Assembly: GCA_028583415.1 (NCBI GenBank)
Contig: CM053276.1
Location: 59,067,510-59,131,509, forward strand
Direction of reading: 5' to 3'
Source of the DNA: Protea cynaroides
Taxonomy: Eukaryota; Streptophyta; Magnoliopsida; Proteales; Proteaceae
DNA: 64,000 bases
Below, piece by piece: positions 57,262 through 64,000 of this stretch. The stretch's first letter is position 1; every line of letters starts with the position of its first letter. Under the pieces are notes generated by a model that was not told the origin of the DNA, searched no databases, and saw only the letters and a list, made by a program, of their open reading frames with translations. A program made the position numbers and the translations under genes.

Positions 57262-57266
57262 GAAGA
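57262..57266. repeat. target-site duplication GAAGA, right of array
   Basis: Matches 25247-25251 across the whole tandem array. Confidence 0.85.
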
Positions 57267-57509
57267 GGTATTCCTCAGGTAGAAGAAGGATCGTGGGTTC
57301 AGTAGTTAGAGAGCCCTAAATCCATGAGAAGGAAAATTCAGTTTTTTTAGTTTTTCTTCTTCTTTTTTTTTTTTTTTGGTAAATCAGTTTTACCAGTTTG
57401 CAACCATGGTTGTCTGTGTCTGGTTCAGGCGCTCTCTAGAACATTTGCATTTATCACCTAAAAACTTCTGGCTGTTGTAGGGTGATTTAGCTATCGCTCA
57501 CTAGGCACC

Positions 57510-57968
57510 ATGGATCCCTCTATAATTCCGAGTCACTTATTTCCTTCATATTCTCCTACTTGTCCTCCTCTATCATTTCCCTTGACCTTTAATACAGCTT
57601 CTTCTTTTGCTTCTCATTCTTATCTTTCATTTTCTTCATTCATTCCTCAAACCAGAAAATGCTCTTTCTATGGGTTCAGAACCCTCAGAGTCCAAACTTT
57701 CTGTTCTTACCAAACAATTCAAGCCGAAACCAAAGAATCTGGAAACACCCAAGTCATCTACAAGCCCCAAAGAAAGAATAGAAAGCCAAGACCTAGCTTT
57801 TATGAGCAAATTCGTAATCAATGGTCGCTGAAAATTGGTTCTAAGAGAACTAAGTTTCCATGGCAAGAAGAAGAAGAAGAAAAAGAAGAACAAAAACAAC
57901 AACGAGAAGTAAAACCAGAAGTGGAAGAAAAGGGAGGAGAATGCCGATCTCTGCCCGTGGCCATCTAA
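57510..57968 (+). pseudogene. captured first exon of a CRM-domain chloroplast RNA-splicing factor
   Basis: A 152-residue frame with a Ser/Pro/Phe-rich, acid-poor N-terminus like a chloroplast transit peptide. It is followed by RKNRKPRPSFYEQIRNQWSLKIGSKRTKFPWQ-type sequence (split here by my reading at about residues 88-119), characteristic of the N-terminal part of CRM (CRS1/CFM) proteins that splice organellar group II introns. A Glu/Lys-rich tail and a stop follow. No CRM RNA-binding domain is present. A donor-like CAG|GTAAGT lies just after the stop, so the piece is probably exon 1 plus the start of an intron. It lies inside the MULE-like TIRs. Paralogue (CFM3-like) not certain. Confidence 0.6.
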
Positions 57969-58184
57969 TCAGGTAAGTAGCGAGGTGAACTGGGTTTCTT
58001 GGTAGAGGGATCCAAAGGGAGAGTGAGTGTAGAAGATGGAGAACAAAGGAAGCAAGGGGAAAGAGTGAATCTTTCTGCCATCGTAAAAGAGTTTAGGTTA
58101 ACATTTTTAAGTTTAAAATGACAAGGGTATAAACGTTTACACACTATTTCAATTTTTTCTCATCAGTAAATGGACTAACGTTTG

Positions 58185-58275
58185 TCTAACTTGGGTGGTA
58201 GGTGATTTTTTTTAAACAACTTGGGTGGTAGGGGATTTAACCAATTCTTTTTGGGTGGTAGCTGAAACTTTTCAT
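58185..58275 (-). repeat. right terminal inverted repeat of the MULE-like element
   Basis: Contains CTTGGGTGGTAGGTGATTT and GGGTGGTAGCTGAAAC, the reverse complement of the left end at 24929-25015. Confidence 0.8.
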
Positions 58276-58290
58276 ATATATATATTTTTC

Positions 58291-58347
<57 letters not shown>
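58276..58347. repeat. TA microsatellite
   Basis: Long TA runs broken by TTTTTCATTTTTT, abutting the MULE-like end. They obscure its target duplication. Confidence 0.9.
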
Positions 58348-58349
<2 letters not shown>

Positions 58350-60100
58350 CTGTTATTGTAACAAAGGGTTGTTATGTTTAGAGACGTAACAAAATAAATC
58401 TGGACCATTCATTTATTATTTTTTTAATCTAACTCATTCAAATTTGGGTAGTGGTATAGTAATGTTTAAAGTATTCGTACATATACATGGACATACACAG
58501 GATGCATGCTAATACATAAGGGGTATTTGATTGAATTAGAGTTTGAAATTCTACATGTGGGTAATCTAGACCATGTTCTTTCTATCCAATGGTTGGAATG
58601 GACACATCATCTGCTCATGTAGCAAAATAGATTCCTTGTAACAAGGGTTTGTTATTTTTTCAAACGTAACAAGACACCAACTATCCTCCTAAACCTCATG
58701 TTAGAATATGATTGTAAATAAATTGATGAGGATAATTTTGAGGCATCACATTCATCAGTCGAATTGAGTAAAAAAGTTCAAACCAAAAATATTAACTAAT
58801 TTATATTAAAAAAAGAATAAAATTGTAATATGCAAAACCCATTGTGAAGGTCTCTTCATCTTCGACTCCCTCCATCATTTTTTCTTTGGTCTATCACTCC
58901 CTCATCTCTAAGTCATCTTATCTAATCCCTTGTTCGACTATTCCCTCCACATTGTGTGAAGGTTGGATTTGTCAACCCCAAATAAAAATAATTTATTTGT
59001 CAATAAGGGATAGTTTTAGCAAAATGGGCAATCCAGATGGGTTTTAGGTATTTAGGGCTTCGTCGGAGAAATGGGACGAGTGAGGAATTGCAGTGATTGG
59101 CATCTTCTATTTCAAATATTTTCTTTCATCGTAAACATAACTTGTAAGGAGAGAGATAGAGAGTAACATTGAAAGATTGAGAAATTGAGAGAGAGAGAGA
59201 GAGAGAGAGTGTGTGTGTGTGTGTGTGTGTGTCTGTGATGGAGGCCGAGAGGGTCGCCGTGGCCCTGACTGAGACTCCCATGAATGATCCATGGAGAAAC
59301 CCTGAACTAGTCATATTTATGGGTGAGACGGAATCTCTCTTTCACCCTTGCTTTACAAACTAGAAGACAGATAGCGAAACCCAGATGCAGAAATTTCGAT
59401 GAAAATCCTAACCGGTAGCAGCGCTTGATACAAATTGTCGTTTTTGGTCTTCGTCTTCTTTCAAGGACCCACCATTAATGACCTTAATCTTCATGTTTAT
59501 GGAGAGAAACAATTGCAATGTTCTTCACAGAATCTCTGCCTACTTAATTTCGGCTTCTGCAACGCCCTTGCATTGGTAAAAGTGTAATGTTTCTCGTGCT
59601 GTACAACCAGTCTCTTCATGTTTCTTTTCTTCAGCCTTAATAGAAGCCTGAGTTTCAACTTATGATTCTTCACTCCTTGAAGCTCATTCAGCTTTTGAAC
59701 CTCATTTTCTTCGGCTTACTAAGATAAGTTCCTCTGCCACAAGATTTAAATTTGAGATGCTTATTGCAGTGCCTTTTTCCCTCGAGTCAAGAGAAAACAT
59801 ACCGATTTTGAAACTCAGATTATTGTAAAGATACCCCAAAAGCTGAATGTGTGATTCAAACTATTACTCTACAGTCAAATTTCTGAAATGAATCAATACA
59901 TATCATGACAAAAAAAAAGAAGTAGCTCCATAAATATGGTTACAGTCATTGACGATGATGGACAAGAGAAGCTCGAAGCTCCACCTCTTTCTTTTAGTTG
60001 TCTAATTGGGAGACTGCAATTCAAGATTGTCGATTTTTATTATGTCATCTCTTGGAGTTGTTTACAGAGCACATAAATGGTTGATTTTCATGTTTGTTTT
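58348..60100. other. spacer, no gene recognised
   Basis: GTAACAA..GGTTTGTTAT-like blocks recur near 58357-58392 and 58637-58676. They might be ends of a small unknown element but lie in the same orientation. A GA/GT microsatellite is at about 59182-59233. Small frames show no domain. Confidence 0.45.
59182..59233. repeat. GA then GT compound microsatellite
   Basis: About 12 GA units followed by about 12 GT units. Confidence 0.95.
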
Positions 60101-60104
60101 TACA

Positions 60105-60528
60105 ATAGCAGGTACATGTGGGCATTTTTGGATCTGCTTTTATCTGTTAAACAGCATTCCCCTCTAATAATTCAGATTTTCATGGTTTGCATGAAAGCCA
60201 TAAAAGGAGATTAACATACCTCCTGCTGGTCTTGGTCGGATGAATATCGAATCAGTCACTGCGGAAGCACTCGAGGTATTCGATGCCATTGCCATCAAGT
60301 TCCTTCTAATGCCTTTGTCACTGTGTATAGGGACTGTCTTCTAGTTTCTCAGTCTCTCTTCTGAATGATAGGAATGGATGGATCACGTACCCATTCTGGA
60401 AACCAGAGTCCCCTTCTTATATGCCTCCTTGTAACTGTCTCCCATCAAGATCAGTTACAAGGGATGACGGGTCCCACCTAGCACACATGTCATGCTGACG
60501 TGGCAATAAGGGCCACATCAGTCCAACA
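60105..60528 (-). repeat. 3' LTR of copia-3 (minus strand), left end approximate
   Basis: On the minus strand it starts TGTTGGACTGATGTGG directly after the polypurine tract. It has a TATA box GCATATAAGAAG near 60411-60422. The other end is not defined, as no partner LTR is in the window. Confidence 0.6.
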
Positions 60529-60530
60529 TT

Positions 60531-60541
60531 CTCTCACTTGG
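60531..60541 (-). promoter_or_regulatory. copia-3 polypurine tract
   Basis: CAAGTGAGAGA on the minus strand, next to the LTR start. Confidence 0.7.
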
Positions 60542-63500
60542 TCCATATTGCCACAAGTTAAGTGAGTATAATGTGTTGCTATTATTGTATGGCCATACAT
60601 GAACATTAGTTCCTTAAACATTCATAATGAAAACTCCAAATCATGAATCATGGCGGTACATGTCCAGTATATCGGTCACTTCCTTCCATGTATTACAATG
60701 AGATGTTCTTTTCACAATGAATCCTAATGTGGGTAATCCCAAAACTTTAGTGAATCAATCCCACGAGCAATTCAGAGTCAACCCATTGGTCAATTCGAGG
60801 GTACATTTCTTAATGCCCTTTGTACTTAATGGGTTTCTGTCATTTTAGATACTTGAGTAGTGCTAAACATAATAAATGACAGAAAACAATCAAGGTTCAG
60901 AAAACATCAACTGAAGGTTGCAACATTTCAAATAAAACATCTTGTATAAAAATGACTTCATAAGCTCATATACTCTACATAGCATGAAAATGCAATTAAT
61001 GGGAGCTCCTTATATAAATAAAGATCAACTATCATTTTCTCAGTACCAATATATTTTATAGAAACATGATGATTCTAATCATTCTCTTGACAAATAAATA
61101 CTTAATTAGATAACTTAATTGTCGTGGTTTGTCACAATAAATCTGTATTGTTCTTTCTATAGACGAAATAACCTGGAGATCTGTGACAAAATTACAGAAC
61201 CACGATGCGTGAGAGACTGCCTTATAGCATGTCACTACCTCTGCTACAATATAGAGATGCAATCTTTGGTTGCTTCACACTTTTCCAGGATATTACTCCT
61301 CCAGTAACCATATAAAATTATCCTAAAGTGTATCTTTAGTATCTCCACATCCAGTGTATGTCTCAAAACTTAATGATTGACCAACATGTGAACCATCGTT
61401 CACTGGAGATATCTGAAAACCTTTTTTTTTTCCATCAATTTCCAATGTGATGAATTTGGTTTTTTTTTTTTTTAATTTTCTTAAAACTCCCACTGAAGAT
61501 GCAATATCTGATAACATAAAAATGTATGAACCCTAGACTGCATACTACAGACGCATATGGGATACTATGCATTTAATGCTCCTTTAGAAAACGTCATTGG
61601 ACATTATTCCAAAAATAGTCTGTTACTTTAGCAACAGGTGTCACACCTATATAATAGTTCTTTTATGCGAAAACATTACATAATTATCTTGATATAAATT
61701 TTCTAGGACAATCTTAATATCTTATTAGATCGGTCTCGTTGAAACACTATGTCTAAACATAAAGTGTTTCAACCATATTGATATATCAAAATAACATGCA
61801 AGAAAACTGTTTCATTTCTTGTAATAGCCTGTGATCACTAAAAACCAAGAGTATTTCATCCATATACAATATGAAATGATAAAGAAGACTCTCCTTTTAA
61901 CTTTAGGTAAATACATAAATCATCATGATACTTCATAAACTAAAAGAAGTGATCATGTCATCAATCTTAAGGTACTACTACGAAGAAGCCTATTTCAAAT
62001 TGTATATAAATTTTTTGATTTTACAGACTAAAAGCCCTTTAATATCATTTGAGAATCCTTTTGATCACCTCATGTAAACCTCCCCCCATAAGGTCAAACT
62101 AAAGTAATGTCATTTTGACATTAATTTGATGCAGCTCTAGGTCCAAATGAGCCACAAGCACCATAAAAATCCTAAAGACCTCTTTTCTGAAAATTGGTGA
62201 AAAGGTTTCTTTATAATCAAAAGAAGATATTGATTAAACCTTTTTCACCCCAAGTCGGACTTTATATCTTTCAATATTTTTGGTGGAATCCTTTTTGGTT
62301 TTAAAAAACCCATTTGCATCCCACAGGGGATGCTCCACTAAGTAATTTGACAAGGTCCCAAACTTGGTTCTTACTTATAGAGTCTATCTTATCCTTCATG
62401 GCGCTAAGCCATTGAGTGGAATCATTGTAGTTCATGGCTTGAGAGAACGATGTTGAATCTAGATTAATTTCATCATCATCATTACAATTCTAGAGATAAA
62501 CTTGGTAATCAAAAGTTATTGCCAGTGTTTCTGACTATCGAGGATCTTCTTAATACTGTTTGATCATCAATCTCATTTTGAGCTTGAGAAGGTTGAGTAA
62601 CAGATTCTGTAATAAATTCATTTTCATGAGGCTCGATTTGATAAATGACGATCCTCAATGTACAATAATTGGAAGAATAAATCCTCTAATTTCTCGCGTG
62701 GGACTAGGAACCTGAACAGGTTGTTCATCAAACTGAATGTTCCAGGTATTTTGATTCCCACTGTTGTTGCCATATTCTAGAAAATTGGCATGCTTAGATT
62801 CTACAACTGAGGTTGAATGTGAGAAAAAAAAAGGAACCTATAACCCTTTAATTTCTCAAGATAACTAATAAAGGATTTGACTATTCTAAGATCTAATTTC
62901 CTTTCATGTGGATTATAAACCTTGACTTCAGATAAATCCCCATACATATGTATGTCTTAACATGAGTTTTCATCCTCTCCAAAATTTACAATGAGTCTTT
63001 GGAGTAGCTTTCGATGGTACCCTATTCAAGATACACACTACAGTCTTAAGGGGCTTCGCTTCTCAAGGTAATTAAAGCTTATAATCATCTTGACCATTTT
63101 CATAAGTGTCTGATTCCTTCTTTCAACAACACTGTTTTGGTCTGGAGACCCAGGCATGGTATAGTACAAAAAGATACATAGCTTTCTAAGGTAACAGACA
63201 AAAGGTATTGGATTCTGTATACATTCCCCACATTTGTTTGATCAGACAATCTCAATGACTTTTCTAGTTAATTTTTCAACTTCAGCACTGTAGATCTTGA
63301 AGACACCAAGTGCTTCATCTTTAGGATCCATGAGAGTGAGATACCTGTTTTTAGTATAGTCATTCATGAATGAGATAAAGTATCTTTGATCGATCAGACA
63401 AGGTGTGGAAATAGTCCACGTATATCTGTATGTATAATCTTAAGTGTCTTAGAAATATGTCAAACACCTTTCTTAAGCTTGTTGGTCTGCTGGTCCTGAA

Positions 63501-64000
63501 TGCAGTCTAAACAAGTTCCAAAATTTGAGAAATCTAGGGTTTCTAGGATTTCATTTATCACTAAAATTTTGAGTTTTCATATATAGAAATGTTATCAAAT
63601 CTCTAGAGTCATAGTTTGGGTTTTTCATCGACAATTTATCCTTTAATGCCAATACTATTAGAGGAAACAAGTAAATTACTTCCAAAACTAGATCAAAATA
63701 TGATTAATATAAGTCATCCAAGAATGAACCAGAGCCTGCTAGAGTATTGTTTCGATACAACTGAAGTTAAACACATTACCAATGGTGTCAATCTAGAAAC
63801 AGATACAAGGTTCTTGGAACATGATGGGATATTAAACCAATTTTTCAGTTCTTGCATAAATCTAGACATCAATAATCTCCACCTGAGATTGCACTAGATT
63901 GCTGAGTAGGTGGTCTTCTCAATATCCTATGGTGGCATTCTGTTCAGAAAACTTACATAGTATAGGTAATATGGATTGTATAATCAAAATCAATCAATCC
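60542..64000 (-). pseudogene. decayed Ty1/copia pol (copia-3), running off the window
   Basis: Read on the minus strand from the right edge: NLVSVSRL (pre-integrase, about 63800), then SPDQN..ERRN.TLMKMV and ILNRVPSK integrase pieces (about 62990-63170). RT pieces follow: KRFNQ and the YMDEILLVF remnant of the YVDD box (about 61840-61880). RNase H NFVTDLQVISSIERTIQIYCD is at about 61125-61190. Very many stops and frameshifts; no usable frame. The element continues beyond 64000. Confidence 0.75.

Larger units (their letters stand above)
24929..58275. mobile_element. Mutator-like (Pack-MULE-like) element, split by gypsy array
   Basis: Long terminal inverted repeats: left 24929-25015 (GAAAATTTCAGCTACTACCC..) and right 58185-58275, whose reverse complement reads GAAAAGTTTCAGCTACCACCC. 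They stay alignable for about 95 bases. Without the inserted array the element would be only about 1.3 kb. It carries a host gene fragment (57510-57968) and no transposase, as in Pack-MULEs. Both ends lie in AT microsatellite DNA, so the expected 9-11-base target duplication cannot be defined. The superfamily assignment is inferred from long TIRs plus gene capture. Confidence 0.6.

Noticed and set aside
59107..59314. Thr-His and Leu-Ser frames on the minus strand
   Set aside because: Translation of the GA/GT microsatellite.

Overview
The window looks like a repeat-dense, intergenic stretch of a flowering-plant nuclear genome. It is AT-rich and full of nested LTR retrotransposons, with MITE, CACTA and LINE remnants and a plant-type gene. 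The only host gene I read as intact is a hydroxyphenylpyruvate/hydroxypyruvate reductase (HPPR/HPR2 type) on the minus strand at about 10.08-11.03 kb. I cannot name the species.

Layout. 0.16-6.18 kb: three old, diverged LTRs of one Ty3/gypsy superfamily, in both orientations. 6.26-6.95 kb: a 343-bp tandem duplication. 7.96-8.84 kb: a PIF/Harbinger-like MITE swollen by a Pro/His/Thr-coding CCACC-type minisatellite. 10.08-11.13 kb: HPPR gene with TATA box. 12.3-19.2 kb: a decayed plus-strand Ty1/copia element with a gypsy solo LTR (15454-17752, TSD AATTT) in its RNase H. 20.3-21.1 kb: a second copia end. 21.1-22.4 kb: a decayed LINE reverse transcriptase. 22.39-22.9 kb: a CACTA-type end with subterminal repeats. 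23.1-24.9 kb: another diverged gypsy LTR. 24.93-58.27 kb: a Mutator-like element (Pack-MULE-like) carrying the first exon of a CRM-domain chloroplast splicing factor. It is split by a 32-kb Tekay/Del-type chromovirus array. 60.1-64.0 kb: a decayed minus-strand copia element running off the window.

The Tekay array (25252-57261) is LTR-internal-LTR-internal-LTR, flanked by one 5-bp duplication (GAAGA). I call its two units T1 (27528-46757) and T3 (49032-55233). T1 and T3 share nonsense mutations, so the array probably grew by unequal recombination at the locus. A third, related element, T2 (31129-42930, TSD GTAAG), sits inside T1, within a short intron that appears to join gag and pol.

The most unusual biology is in this Tekay family. 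(1) Each copy has, between primer-binding site and gag, an oppositely transcribed gene with its own 5' intron; T2 keeps a 403-codon frame. (2) Every LTR subfamily carries two clusters of its own short palindromic motif, one upstream of the TATA box and one in the transcribed part; a third cluster lies at the 5' end of the antisense gene. (3) Diverged LTRs preserve a 43-codon reading frame ending in a CxCxxC motif. (4) gag and pol are separated by a 69-70-nt GT-AG intron whose removal restores frame. Together these suggest a chromovirus lineage with accessory coding and regulatory parts worth a family-wide study. All gag-pol copies here are broken, so any present activity would need functional relatives elsewhere.
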